Origin: Streptomyces lavendulae subsp. lavendulae
GTDB taxonomy: Bacteria > Actinomycetota > Actinomycetes > Streptomycetales > Streptomycetaceae
Assembly (NCBI RefSeq): GCF_002803845.1
Contig: NZ_CP024985.1
Coordinates: forward strand, 1,364,001 to 1,428,000
Reading direction: 5' to 3'
DNA: 64,000 bases
The notes beneath the pieces were generated by a model that saw only the letters and a list, made by a program, of their open reading frames with translations, did not search any database and had not been told where the DNA came from. Position numbers and translations under genes: made by a program. Shown in pieces: positions 28,263-37,188 of this stretch (the first letter of the stretch is position 1; each line of letters starts with the position of its first letter).

Positions 28263-31200
28263 TCAGCTCCGGCGCACCAAGGGGAACGGCAGCGTCTCGC
28301 GGATCGTCAGACCCGTGAGGAACATGACCAGCCGGTCGACGCCGATGCCCAGGCCGCCGGTAGGCGGCATCGCGTACTCCAGGGCGTCGAGGAAGTCCTC
28401 GTCGAGCTCCATCGCCTCCGGGTCGCCCCCCGCCGCGAGCAGGGACTGGGCGGTCAGGCGGCGGCGCTGCTCGACCGGGTCGGTCAGTTCCGAGTAGGCG
28501 GTGCCCAGTTCGGTGCCGAAGGCCACCAGGTCCCAGCGTTCCGCCAGCCGCGGGTCCCTGCGGTGCTGGCGGGTGAGCGGGGAGACGTCGGTCGGGAAGT
28601 CCTTGTAGAAGGTGGGGAGTTTCGTGCGCTCCTCCACGAGCCGCTCGTACATCTCCAGGACCACGTCGCCCCGGGTGTCCTCCGGCCCGTGCGGGACTCC
28701 GGCGCGGTCGCACAGCCGGCGCAGGACCGGCTCCTCGGTGTCGGCGTCGACCTCCTCCCCGAGGGCCTCGCTGATCGCCCCGTACATGGTCTTGACCGGC
28801 CAGGTGCCGGAGATGTCGTGGACGACGAGCTTGCCGTCCGCGTCGGCCTTGTGGGCGATCGGCGAGCCGAAGGCGGCGGTGGCGGCGCCCTGGATGAGTT
28901 CGCGGGTGAGGTCGAGCATCACGTCGTAGTCGGCGAAGGCCTGGTAGGCCTCCAGCATCGTGAACTCCGGGTTGTGCTTGTAGGAGACCCCCTCGTTGCG
29001 GAAGGTACGGCCCATCTCGAAGACCTTCTCCATGCCGCCGACGCACAGCCGTTTGAGGTACAGCTCGGGCGCGATGCGCAGGTACAGGTCCAGGTCGTAG
29101 GCGTTGATGTGGGTGCGGAAGGGCCGGGCGTTGGCCCCGCCGTGGATCTGCTGGAGCATCGGGGTCTCGACCTCCAGGTAGCCCCGGTCCAGCAGCCCCT
29201 GGCGCAGGGCCTGCACGGCGCTGGAGCGGGCGCGCACCACGTCCCGCGCGCCGGGGCTGGCGACCAGGTCGAGGTAGCGCCGCCGGACCCGGGCCTCCGG
29301 GTCCGCCAGGCCCTTGCGCTTGTCGGGGAGCGGGCGCAGGCACTTGCCGGTGAGCTGCCAGGAGGCGACCACCACGGAGAGTTCGCCGCCGCGGCTGGCG
29401 CCGACCTCGCCGCTGGCTACCACGTGGTCGCCGAAGTCGGCCTGGGAGGTGAAGGACTCCAGGACCTCGGGCCCGCTCTCGTCCCGGGTGAACATCAGCT
29501 GGGTGTCGCCGGTCCAGTCGCGCAGGACGGCGAAGACCACCCCGCCGAGGTCGCGCACCACCATCACCCGTCCGGCCAGGGTCACCTGTTCGCCGGTGCG
29601 GGTTCCGGCCGGGTAGCCGGGGTGGGCGGCCTTGAGCGCGGCGACGGTGTGGGTCCGCTGCCGGATGCCGACGGGGTACGGGTCGGTGCCCGCGGCCCGG
29701 ATCCGGTCGAGCTTGGCGTGGCGGACCCGCACCTGGTCGGGCAGCCGGTCCTCGCGGGCCGCCTCACCCTCCTCCCCTACGAGGTCCAGGCCCAGGGAGT
29801 CGATGGAGGGCAGCCCGGCGGTGTTGGCGGGGGCGGTGAGGCCCTTGGGGTGGCCGTTGCCCCACAGGGTGCGCAGGCTCGGCACGGAGACGAAGCCCTC
29901 GGCGATGCCGGAGGCGAGGCTGACCCGGGCGAGCGAGCCGGCGTCCTGGTAGCAGAGGAAGCGGGGGAACCACTCGGGCCCGTACTTCACGTTGGAGCGG
30001 TACAGGGCCTCCAGCTGCCACCAGCGGGAGAAGAAGAGCAGCAGCTTGCGCCACATCTTCAGGACGGGGCCGGCGCCGATCCGGCCGCCCTCCTCGAAGG
30101 CGGAGCGGAACACGGCGAAGTTGAGCGAGATCCGCCGCACGCCCAGGCCGGGGGCGGCGGCGCACAGTTCGGCGACCATGAACTCCATCACCCCGTTGGG
30201 GGCGGCGCGGTCGCGGCGCATCAGGTCGAGGGAGATGCCGTCCCTGCCCCAGGGGACGAAGGACAGCAGGGCGATCAGCTCCCCCTCGGCGTCGAAGGCC
30301 TCCACGAGCAGGCAGTCGCCGTCGGCGCGGTCGCCGAGCCGGTCCAGGGCCATGGAGAAGCCGCGTTCGGTCTCGGTGTCGCGCCATTTGTCGGCGCTGT
30401 CCACGATCATCTGCATCTCGTCCTCGGAGAGGGCCGAGTGGCGGCGGATGACCGTGGTGGCCCCGGTGCGCCGGACCCGGTTGACGGCCTGCCGGGTGAC
30501 CCGCATGTCCCGGCCGTCGAGGTCGAAGTGGGCGACGTGCAGGATCGCCTCGTCGCCGAGCTGGAGGGCGCTCAGACCGGAGCGGGCGTACGCGGTCGCG
30601 CCGCCCTCGGAGGCGCCCATGACGGCGGGCTGCCAGCCGTAGCGGCGGGCCACCCCCAGCCAGGCGTCGATGGCGGGGGTCCAGGCGGCGGGATCGCCGA
30701 CCGGGTCGCCGCTGGCGAGGCAGACACCGGCCTCGACGCGGTAGGTGACGGCGGCCTTCCCGTTCGGGGCGAAGACGACGGCCTTGTCGCGCCGGGTGGC
30801 GAAGTAGCCGAGGGAGTCGGCCCGCCCGTACGCGCCGAGCAGGGCGCGGATGCGCGGCTCCTCGTCCCCGTGCAGGGCCGCCGTCAGCCGCTGGGAGCGG
30901 AAGAGGGTGGCGGCGGCGTTCAGCAGGGCGAGGGCGCCGAAGAGGCCGAGGAGGAAGTACAGCGGGCGGGGCGGGTGCCCCTCGAACTGTCGGGCGGAGA
31001 AGAGGCCGCCGAAGACCTGCTTGGCGGCCCAGTCCAGCCACTGCCCCTTGGGCAGGGTGCCGGGGAAGAGGGCGACCAGGCCCCAGCCGAGGAGCACGGC
31101 GGCGAGCATCCCGAGGCCCAGCACCAGCATCGCCCGCCAGACGGCGCCGGGGCGGGAGGCGGCGTAGAACTCCTTGCGGGAGGCGATCAGGATCACGAAG

Positions 31201-31565
31201 GCCGCGACGGCGAGGGCCATCGAGGTGCCGCCGATCCACAGTTCCCCGTCCGCGATGATCAGTACGTCGACGAGGACCAGCAGGGCCAGATAGGTGACGA
31301 CGATCCACCAGGCGATCTTCTTGCGCATGCCGAGGGCGGCGGCCAGGAGGAAGAGGAAGACGGCGTACGCGAGGTTCGCGCTGACCGGCACCACGAAGTC
31401 GTCGAGGAAGTCGACCACGGCCCGCAGCAGCCTGCGCAGCGTCGGGGAGAGCGACAGCAGCGCGCAGAGCAGCCCGAGCGTTCCGAAGAACGCCCCGAAG
31501 GCGTCCGGGACGCGGTTCAGGAAGCGGTTGCGGGTCCCCCGCGTCTCCTCCAGCGTGGCACTCAT
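28263..31565 (-). CDS. lysX: LysX, bifunctional lysylphosphatidylglycerol synthetase/lysyl-tRNA synthetase
   Basis: 1100 residues. Membrane helices (about 40-240) precede a DUF2156 GNAT-like transferase domain (about 250-560), then an OB-fold (VTLAGRVMVVRDLGG) and a class II lysyl-tRNA synthetase core: motif 2 GRTFRNEGVSYKHNPEFTML and motif 3 PTGGLGIGVDRLVMFLTG. The fusion charges tRNA-Lys and transfers lysine to phosphatidylglycerol, lowering envelope negative charge, as in M. tuberculosis LysX. ATG 31565 gives normal length. Divergent from the universal stress gene by 60 bp. Confidence 0.93.
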   Translation of the reverse strand: MSATLEETRGTRNRFLNRVPDAFGAFFGTLGLLCALLSLSPTLRRLLRAVVDFLDDFVVPVSANLAYAVFLFLLAAALGMRKKIAWWIVVTYLALLVLVDVLIIADGELWIGGTSMALAVAAFVILIASRKEFYAASRPGAVWRAMLVLGLGMLAAVLLGWGLVALFPGTLPKGQWLDWAAKQVFGGLFSARQFEGHPPRPLYFLLGLFGALALLNAAATLFRSQRLTAALHGDEEPRIRALLGAYGRADSLGYFATRRDKAVVFAPNGKAAVTYRVEAGVCLASGDPVGDPAAWTPAIDAWLGVARRYGWQPAVMGASEGGATAYARSGLSALQLGDEAILHVAHFDLDGRDMRVTRQAVNRVRRTGATTVIRRHSALSEDEMQMIVDSADKWRDTETERGFSMALDRLGDRADGDCLLVEAFDAEGELIALLSFVPWGRDGISLDLMRRDRAAPNGVMEFMVAELCAAAPGLGVRRISLNFAVFRSAFEEGGRIGAGPVLKMWRKLLLFFSRWWQLEALYRSNVKYGPEWFPRFLCYQDAGSLARVSLASGIAEGFVSVPSLRTLWGNGHPKGLTAPANTAGLPSIDSLGLDLVGEEGEAAREDRLPDQVRVRHAKLDRIRAAGTDPYPVGIRQRTHTVAALKAAHPGYPAGTRTGEQVTLAGRVMVVRDLGGVVFAVLRDWTGDTQLMFTRDESGPEVLESFTSQADFGDHVVASGEVGASRGGELSVVVASWQLTGKCLRPLPDKRKGLADPEARVRRRYLDLVASPGARDVVRARSSAVQALRQGLLDRGYLEVETPMLQQIHGGANARPFRTHINAYDLDLYLRIAPELYLKRLCVGGMEKVFEMGRTFRNEGVSYKHNPEFTMLEAYQAFADYDVMLDLTRELIQGAATAAFGSPIAHKADADGKLVVHDISGTWPVKTMYGAISEALGEEVDADTEEPVLRRLCDRAGVPHGPEDTRGDVVLEMYERLVEERTKLPTFYKDFPTDVSPLTRQHRRDPRLAERWDLVAFGTELGTAYSELTDPVEQRRRLTAQSLLAAGGDPEAMELDEDFLDALEYAMPPTGGLGIGVDRLVMFLTGLTIRETLPFPLVRRS

Positions 31566-31625
31566 GCTTGGCACTGTAGGGAGCCGTACGCCGCTCCGCG
31601 CGCCGAACCCCATAACCTCGGGAGG

Positions 31626-32087
31626 GTGACAGAGCATGTGAACACGGGTTTCGAGCGCGGTACGGACGGTCCGAAGGTGATCCTCGCCGGGATCGACGGA
31701 TCGGAGTCCTCGCTCCGGGCAGCGGCCTACGCGGCGGGGCTGGCCCGGCGGCAGAACGCGCTGCTGGCGCTGGTCTACGTCCAGCCGGTGATGGCCGCCG
31801 GGGCCTCGCTCGGGGCGCCGGTGGGAGAGGCGACCGGGGAGATCGCGGAGGGGCTCATCGCCGAGGTCCGCGCCTCCGCGGAGCGCCTCAAGGGGATCTT
31901 CGAGGTCCGCTGGCAGTTCCACACCTTCCGCGGCGACCCGTACCAGGGGCTTGTCAGCGCCGCCGGGGAACTGAAGGCGGACGCGGTGGTGGTCGGCGCG
32001 TCGGAACGGGCCGGGCACCGCATCGTCGGCTCGGTGGCGGTCCGGCTGGTAAAGGCGGGACGGTGGCCGGTCACGGTGGTGCCGTGA
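31626..32087 (+). CDS. Universal stress protein (UspA family)
   Basis: 153 residues. VILAGIDGSESSLRAAAYAAGLA at about 18-40 is the Usp nucleotide-binding start, and the C-terminal GASERAGHRIVGSVAVRLV holds a Gly-rich ATP-binding loop close to GX2GX9GS/T. GTG 31626 directly abuts GGGAGG, so GTG 31638 (12 nt from it) is an alternative start. Divergent from lysX, consistent with a shared stress-responsive region. Confidence 0.88.
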   Translation: MTEHVNTGFERGTDGPKVILAGIDGSESSLRAAAYAAGLARRQNALLALVYVQPVMAAGASLGAPVGEATGEIAEGLIAEVRASAERLKGIFEVRWQFHTFRGDPYQGLVSAAGELKADAVVVGASERAGHRIVGSVAVRLVKAGRWPVTVVP

Positions 32088-32088
32088 G

Positions 32089-32106
32089 CCGCCGGCGCGC
32101 CGGCGG
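32089..32106 (+). terminator. GC-rich palindrome after the usp gene
   Basis: CCGCCGGCGCGCCGGCGG is an 18-bp perfect palindrome starting 2 bp after the stop. As a hairpin it has 7-bp arms and a CGCG loop; a plausible but unproven terminator. Confidence 0.55.
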
Positions 32107-32127
32107 TACGGACGCGCCGGGCGGTGC

Positions 32128-32181
32128 GGGCGGTGGCGGCGGTGCGGGCGCGCCGGGCGGTGGCGGCGGTGCGGGCGCGCC
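32128..32181. repeat. Perfect 27-bp tandem duplication
   Basis: Two identical 27-bp copies (32128-32154 and 32155-32181), each starting GGGCGGTGGCGG and ending GGGCGCGCC. They lie in the 136-bp gap between the stress-protein gene and the CapA gene stop, outside any supported CDS. Confidence 0.85.
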
Positions 32182-32223
32182 GGCCGTGGCGACGGTACGG
32201 GCGGACGGCGCGGGTCCGGTGCC

Positions 32224-33438
32224 TCAGCGGGCGCGCGTGAGGCCGTCCTTGGCCGCGCCCCGGCTCAGGACGGCCTCGGTGACGGCCTCCTGCGCGGTCT
32301 CGTACTCGCTCTGTCCGGGCTCCTCGGCCAGGGCGGCCGGGAGGTTGACGATCCGCCCGGTGGAGAGGTCCATCATCTGGGGGATGAACTCCGCCTTGGT
32401 GACCTGCCAGCGCCCGCCGGGCGCGGTGGGCGGGGCGAAGGTGAAACGGCCGATGGAGCCGTAGTTGCCGCGCATGTCGCGCGCGCCGGAGTGGTTGAAC
32501 ATCTCCCCCGCGACCTGGTCGCCCATCCCGTAGACGATCCAGCCGCCCCCGACCTTCTCGTAGGCCTGCGGGATGTGGGCGTGCGTGCCCAGGATCATGT
32601 CCACGTCGGGACGGCCGCCGGTCCGCGAGGCGGTCAGGGTCTTGCCGAGCGACAGCTGCGTCTCGTCCGGTTCGGTCTGCCATTCCGTGCCCCAGTGCAG
32701 GCTGACCAGCACCACGTCGGCGCCCGCCTTCCGGGCGAGCCGCGCGTCGGCGATGATCTTGTCCGGCTCCATCAGGTTGACCGCCCACGGCTGTCCGTCG
32801 GGCATCGGGTAGCCGTTGGTGTCGTACGTGTACGCGAGGTGCGCGACCTTGGCGGAGCCCGCGGTGTAGAAGGTGGTCCGGGCCGCCTCCGCCGCCGTGC
32901 GCGCGGAGCCCGCGTGGCCGAGGCCGACCTTGTCGAAGCGGTCCAGGGTGCGCTTCAGCCCGTCGGCGCCGTCGTCGAGGGTGTGGTTCGAGGCGGTGGA
33001 GCAGCCGTCGTAGCCGGCGTCCTTGAGGGCGTCGGCCACGGCGGGAGGGGAGACGAAGGCGGGGTAGCCGCTGAAGGGGCCGGCGTCCTCGCCGTAGGTG
33101 GTCTCCATGTGGCACAGGGCCAGGTCGGCCGCCGAGACCACCGGTTTGACTCCGGAGAACATGGGCCGGAAGTCGTACCCGTCGCCGCCCGCGTCGGCCG
33201 CCGCGCGCTGGATGATCGAGGTGTGCGGCAGCACGTCGCCGCTCGCGACCAGGGTGAAGCCCTTGGGGGTGCCGGGGGCGGCCGGGGCGGTGGGCCCGGT
33301 GCTGCCCTGCGGGGCTCCGGCGGGCCGGGAGCCGAGACGTGCAGGGGCCGGTTCGCTGCCGGTGGAGCAGCCGGCCGCCGCCGCGGACAGGAGGAGGGCC
33401 GACAACAGGGCCAGGGCCCGCCGGGTGCCTTTGGTCAT
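32224..33438 (-). CDS. CapA-family (PGA_cap) metallophosphatase-like lipoprotein
   Basis: 404 residues with signal peptide and lipobox AAAGC near residue 23. The calcineurin-like CapA fold is shown by TLVASGDVLPHTSI, LSLHWGTEWQ and MILGTHAHIPQAYEK followed by IVYGMGD. The family includes the poly-gamma-glutamate capsule protein CapA, but capBC partners are absent, so a different surface role is likely. Start ATG 33438; a palindrome lies about 28 bp upstream. Confidence 0.88.
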   Translation of the reverse strand: MTKGTRRALALLSALLLSAAAAGCSTGSEPAPARLGSRPAGAPQGSTGPTAPAAPGTPKGFTLVASGDVLPHTSIIQRAAADAGGDGYDFRPMFSGVKPVVSAADLALCHMETTYGEDAGPFSGYPAFVSPPAVADALKDAGYDGCSTASNHTLDDGADGLKRTLDRFDKVGLGHAGSARTAAEAARTTFYTAGSAKVAHLAYTYDTNGYPMPDGQPWAVNLMEPDKIIADARLARKAGADVVLVSLHWGTEWQTEPDETQLSLGKTLTASRTGGRPDVDMILGTHAHIPQAYEKVGGGWIVYGMGDQVAGEMFNHSGARDMRGNYGSIGRFTFAPPTAPGGRWQVTKAEFIPQMMDLSTGRIVNLPAALAEEPGQSEYETAQEAVTEAVLSRGAAKDGLTRAR

Positions 33439-33465
33439 CTATCCCAGCCTTCATTTGTAGGACTG

Positions 33466-33478
33466 TCGGATAATCCGA
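33466..33478. promoter_or_regulatory. 13-bp palindrome upstream of the CapA gene
   Basis: TCGGAT-A-ATCCGA is perfect and sits in the A/T-richer leader shared by the CapA gene and the divergent sigma-factor gene. It may be an operator or part of a promoter. Confidence 0.45.
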
Positions 33479-33704
33479 AATCCATAAGAGAAGACTGATC
33501 AAGTCAAGGATCGGTGCCGTCCGGCGACGCGTTCTCACCCCGACGGCCCAGGGCCGTTCGCCGTGCCGTTCGACCGTTCGTCGCCCGCCACGGCCGCCCA
33601 CCGGACGACCCGGGTGCTTGGGCGCAACGGCGGCGCAGGACGGTTCCCGGGCGGCTCCCCGCAGGTCAGGGTGAAGGCAACCCAGCGACCGGAAGGAGCC
33701 ACTC

Positions 33705-34238
33705 GTGCCGCCCACCCCCACACTCCAGCGCACGGAACCCGAGGCGCTCGCCGAACTCCAGCGCGAACACGGGCGGGCCCTGTTCGGTTTCCTGCTCGGC
33801 CTGACGGCCGGAGACGCACAGCGGGCCGAAGACCTCGTCCAGGAGACCCTCGTACGGGTCTGGCAGCACCCGGAGGTGCTCCGCACCGGGCACGAGTCCA
33901 TGCGGCCCTGGCTGTTCACCGTCGCGCGCCGGCTCGCGATCGACGCCCGCCGGGCCCGGCTGTCCCGGCCGCAGGAGGTCGACCCCGACGGACTGGAGCA
34001 GGCGCCCGCGCCCGAGGACGCGGTGGCGGGCTCGGTCACCGCGATCGACGTCCGGCGGGCGGTCGGCAGCCTGGGGCAGGAGCACCGGGACGTACTGCTG
34101 CAGGTCTACTTCCGGGACCGCTCCGTGGCGGAAGCGGCAGCGGAGCTCGGCATTCCGGCCGGAACGGTCAAATCCCGTACGTACTATGCCCTGCGCGCCC
34201 TGCGGAAAGGGCTCCAGGGGTACGGACTGGGCGCCTGA
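33705..34238 (+). CDS. ECF sigma factor
   Basis: 177 residues. Region 2 reads AEDLVQETLVRVWQHPE and PWLFTVARRLAIDARR; region 4 reads SLGQEHRDVLLQVYFRD and GIPAGTVKSRTYYALRAL. Spacing is normal for group 4 sigma factors. GTG 33705 has AAGGAG 6 nt upstream. No anti-sigma gene overlaps it: the next gene is 205 bp away and looks unrelated, so regulation may be transcriptional or encoded elsewhere. Confidence 0.92.
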   Translation: MPPTPTLQRTEPEALAELQREHGRALFGFLLGLTAGDAQRAEDLVQETLVRVWQHPEVLRTGHESMRPWLFTVARRLAIDARRARLSRPQEVDPDGLEQAPAPEDAVAGSVTAIDVRRAVGSLGQEHRDVLLQVYFRDRSVAEAAAELGIPAGTVKSRTYYALRALRKGLQGYGLGA

Positions 34239-34443
34239 ACCGGCGGGCCCGGCACACCGGAACGCTTGAGCGCCGCCGGAGAAACACTCAGGGAACGCCC
34301 TCCGGGCACACGAACCGGACACGGACCGCATCGAAATCGGCACCAGTCCGTTCAAGTTGAGTAAACATCCCCCGCTCCGCGAGTCCGCCGGTGAAGGCTC
34401 GGGGGGACGACGGGACGCTCGACGCGCGGGAGAAGGTGGAACG

Positions 34444-34959
34444 GTGCAGCCCGAGGGTTTGAACGGCACCAGTGACGGCGGACTGGCAGTGCCCATGGCG
34501 TGGCTCTACGCGGAGTACATCGCCGACGAGCTGCTGCGCACGGGACGCCTGATCCCGGTGAGCACACTGGAGTTCCGGGCCGGACGGGACACGCTCGCGC
34601 TGACGATCTACCTCTCGGACGCGGCCGGTGAGCTCTCCGGGATCCGGGTGGTCTCACAGCTGGAGGAGTGGCTCTCGCTGACGGCGTACGGGCACCCGTG
34701 GCGCGACTGGGTCCACACCCGGTTCCTCGCGCTCGGGGAGGAGGCCCGGGAGCGCGGCCGCGGCGACGACCCCGACCTGGAGCTGGCCCGGGCGGCCTGG
34801 CGCTGGCTGGACCGCACCGAGCTGTTCGCCACGAACCTCGACCCGGGCCGTCTCGGCCACGGCGACACCGCGGCGGGCCTGGACGAGAACGCCCGCGTCT
34901 GGACCCCCGCCTGGCAGCTGGGCCTGCCCCTGGGGCACCTGGCGATGCACCTGTTCTGA
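34444..34959 (+). CDS. Hypothetical protein, 171 aa
   Basis: Starts at GTG 34444 with AGAAGG upstream. No signal peptide, membrane helix or recognised motif was found. Features are MAWLYAEYIADELLRTG near residue 19, SQLEEWLSLTAYGHPWRDW near residue 72 and a C-terminal WQLGLPLGHLAMHLF. Codon use matches neighbours, so it is a real gene. It follows the ECF sigma gene after 205 bp and may be a conserved streptomycete protein; function unknown. Confidence 0.6.
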   Translation: MQPEGLNGTSDGGLAVPMAWLYAEYIADELLRTGRLIPVSTLEFRAGRDTLALTIYLSDAAGELSGIRVVSQLEEWLSLTAYGHPWRDWVHTRFLALGEEARERGRGDDPDLELARAAWRWLDRTELFATNLDPGRLGHGDTAAGLDENARVWTPAWQLGLPLGHLAMHLF

Positions 34960-35038
34960 GCCCGCCCCCGGGGCCCGGGGCCGGCCCGCGCCGGGCACCG
35001 GGACCGCCGGTGTCGGGGGCGGGTGCAACACTGCGACC

Positions 35039-36463
35039 GTGATCAACGAGACGGCCGCCGGCCACCCCGACGCCCCCACCGGCCTCCTGCCTCCGGCGGC
35101 GCGGGCCGAGCTCGCCCGCACCGCCTGGGCGGAGCTGCCGCACCGGTGCAGCGGCCGGCACGGCGTGCCCGACACACCGGACGTCCTCGCGGGGGTGCTC
35201 TCCGCCGACCCGGCCCACCGGGTGCGTGCGGTCGGGAACCTGTACCGGCTGCTCCTCGACCGGGACGGGCTGTTCCCGGCGACCGCCCCCGCCGCCCTGG
35301 TCCTCGCCGCCCTCCTCGACGATCCGCGCACCCTCGCCGAGGACCGCTGGGAACGCAGGCCGGGCCGTCGGCCGCTGCGCGCGGAACTGCTGAACTGGCT
35401 GGCCTCGTTCGCCGACATCGCCCGTCGGGGCGTCGAGGACGGCATCGACTCGGCCCGGGACCCGGCCGCCGCCCGTGCGGCACGGCCGGCGCTCCGGGCC
35501 CGCGTCGCGGTCTTCTGCGAGGACGACGATCCGCGGGTGCGCGAGGCCGCGCTCGCGGCCACCGCCCTCCTGCTCGCCGACCCCGCCCTCGCCCCTTCCG
35601 CGCCCCGGTACGCTCCCGCCGTCCGCGCCCTCCTGGCCACGAGCCCGGACTCGTACCACCGGTGGATCGCCCGGGAACGGCTGGCCGCCTGGGGCGAGGA
35701 CGTCGCGGACCTCGTCGCCGCGGAGGAAGGGCGTCGCGCCGCCCTGGCCCGGGCGCAGGCGGAAGACCCGTTCGGGGAGGACCAGGAGCGGGCGGTCCGC
35801 TGGCTGGCCGAGCAGCGCGAGGACACCGCCGCCCTCGAACCGGCCGGCCTCGGGCACGGGGACCGTACGGTACCCGCGCCGCAGGACCCGCCCGGTCCGG
35901 CACCCGAACCCCCGGTGGCCGTCCCCGGGAGCATGGCCGGATACCGGGGCCCGTGGCGGCTCGCCCGGGCGGAGGAACGCGCCGAGTGGACGTTCACCCC
36001 GTACGTCGGGGTCGGCCCGCTGCACTTCGGGATGACCCTGGACGAGATCACCACCGCCCTCGGGGAACACCCGGCCGCCTCGTCCCACACCCATGACGGC
36101 ACGCACCGGCGGCTCGAATCCGCCGACTTCACCACGAGCGGGATCAGGGCCCTCTTCCGGGACGACCGCCTGGGGTGCGTGGCCGTGAACGCGCTCGGCG
36201 GACCCCAGGTCAGACTGGACGGAGCCCCGCTGACGGGTTGCGCGCCCTCCCGGGTGGAGGACTGGCTGGTCCACCGCACGGAGCGGACCCGGCCCGGCAG
36301 CCTGAGGTACAGCCCCGCCGGCGATCCGGTCTTCGCCGGCCTCGGCCTGGCGATCCGGGGCCAGCGGGCCGGCGACCTCGTCCTGACCCGGCCGCTCTTC
36401 CTGCACCACGACTGGCTCGACCTGTGGCACGCGCTGCCCGCGGCCGAGTGGAACCACCCCTAG
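35039..36463 (+). CDS. Hypothetical protein, 474 aa, HEAT-like N-terminal half
   Basis: The first half has repeating Ala/Leu-rich helix pairs (DPAHRVRAVGNLYRLLLDRD, DDPRVREAALAATALLL) like HEAT repeats, so it may be a scaffold. A Pro-rich linker near residues 280-300 leads to a C-terminal domain beginning WTFTPYVGVGPLHFGMTLDEI, which resembles small modules that sense or bind substrates in uncharacterised actinobacterial proteins. No catalytic motif is evident. GTG 35039 has only a weak ribosome site. The IS630 remnant starts directly after the stop. Confidence 0.62.
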   Translation: MINETAAGHPDAPTGLLPPAARAELARTAWAELPHRCSGRHGVPDTPDVLAGVLSADPAHRVRAVGNLYRLLLDRDGLFPATAPAALVLAALLDDPRTLAEDRWERRPGRRPLRAELLNWLASFADIARRGVEDGIDSARDPAAARAARPALRARVAVFCEDDDPRVREAALAATALLLADPALAPSAPRYAPAVRALLATSPDSYHRWIARERLAAWGEDVADLVAAEEGRRAALARAQAEDPFGEDQERAVRWLAEQREDTAALEPAGLGHGDRTVPAPQDPPGPAPEPPVAVPGSMAGYRGPWRLARAEERAEWTFTPYVGVGPLHFGMTLDEITTALGEHPAASSHTHDGTHRRLESADFTTSGIRALFRDDRLGCVAVNALGGPQVRLDGAPLTGCAPSRVEDWLVHRTERTRPGSLRYSPAGDPVFAGLGLAIRGQRAGDLVLTRPLFLHHDWLDLWHALPAAEWNHP

Positions 36464-37175
36464 TGCTGTGACCGCGAACCTTCGCCGGGTTGCTCGTTGT
36501 GCTGGTTGGAAGTGACGGCGCTTCCAACCAGCATGGGGAAGCGGGATGGCGCAACCGGTCAGGGTTCGCAGGCTGACCGAGCAGAAGGGGCAGAAGGTCC
36601 AGAGGATCGTGCGGCGGGGCAGTACCAGCTCGGTGCGGTTTCGGCGGGCGATGATGCCGATGGCCTCGGCGGGCGGCAGCACGGTCCCGGTCATCGCGCG
36701 TCTGGTCCAGGCGGACGAGGACACAGGCCGCGACGTGATCCACCGCTTCAACGAGATCGGACTCGCATGCCTGAACCCTCAGTGGGCGGGAGGCCGTCCC
36801 CGCCTGCTCAGTCGTGACGATGAGGACTTCGTCGTCCAGACGGCCACCACCCGGCCGACCCAGGTCGGCAAGCCTTTCACGCGCTGGTCGATCCGCAAGC
36901 TCGCCGATCACCCACGGCGCAACATCGCCCGCCCGATCCGGATAGGCCGCGAGGCCCTGCGGTGCTTACCGGCCCGCCGGGGGATCTCCTTCCAGCGCAC
37001 GAAAACCTGGAAGGAGTCCCCGGATATGGCCTTCGACGCCAAGCTGGAGCGAATCGAGTACGCGATCAACGAGCGGCCCGACCGCACGTTCGCCTTCGAC
37101 GAACTCGGCCCGTTGGGCATCCGCCCGACAGCCGGTTCCTGCTGGGCCGAGGAAACCCGTCCCGACCGTGACTAC
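36464..37175 (+). mobile_element. IS630-family remnant (left end to about mid-transposase)
   Basis: Begins immediately after the previous stop at TAGTGCTGTGACCG. IS630 elements target TA, so the left junction is plausible. The right half of the transposase and any right inverted repeat are missing; the break is near 37165, just before the pentapeptide-repeat gene. Boundaries are approximate. Confidence 0.65.
36500..36533 (+). promoter_or_regulatory. Hairpin just upstream of the transposase start
   Basis: A perfect 13-bp stem (TGCTGGTTGGAAG with its complement at 36521-36533, 8-nt loop) ends 12 bp before ATG 36546. Such leader hairpins in insertion sequences often limit translation of transcripts entering from outside. 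Confidence 0.5.
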
Positions 37176-37184
37176 CTCGATTGA
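36546..37184 (+). pseudogene. IS630-family transposase, C-terminally truncated
   Basis: The N-terminal HTH region is readable: RRGSTSSVRFRRAMMPMASAG, DVIHRFNEIGLACLNPQWAG, GREALRCL, then FAFDELGPLGIRPTAGSCWAEETRPDR. FAFDE carries the first catalytic Asp of the DDE triad. Intact relatives continue for roughly 150 more residues with the other two acidic residues; here the frame stops eight codons after the break. It cannot transpose by itself. Confidence 0.85.
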
Positions 37185-37188
37185 AGCA

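Noticed and set aside
28083..32087. Very long plus-strand open frame covering lysX
   Set aside because: It is the antisense shadow of lysX; only its 3' end (from 31626) is the real universal stress protein.
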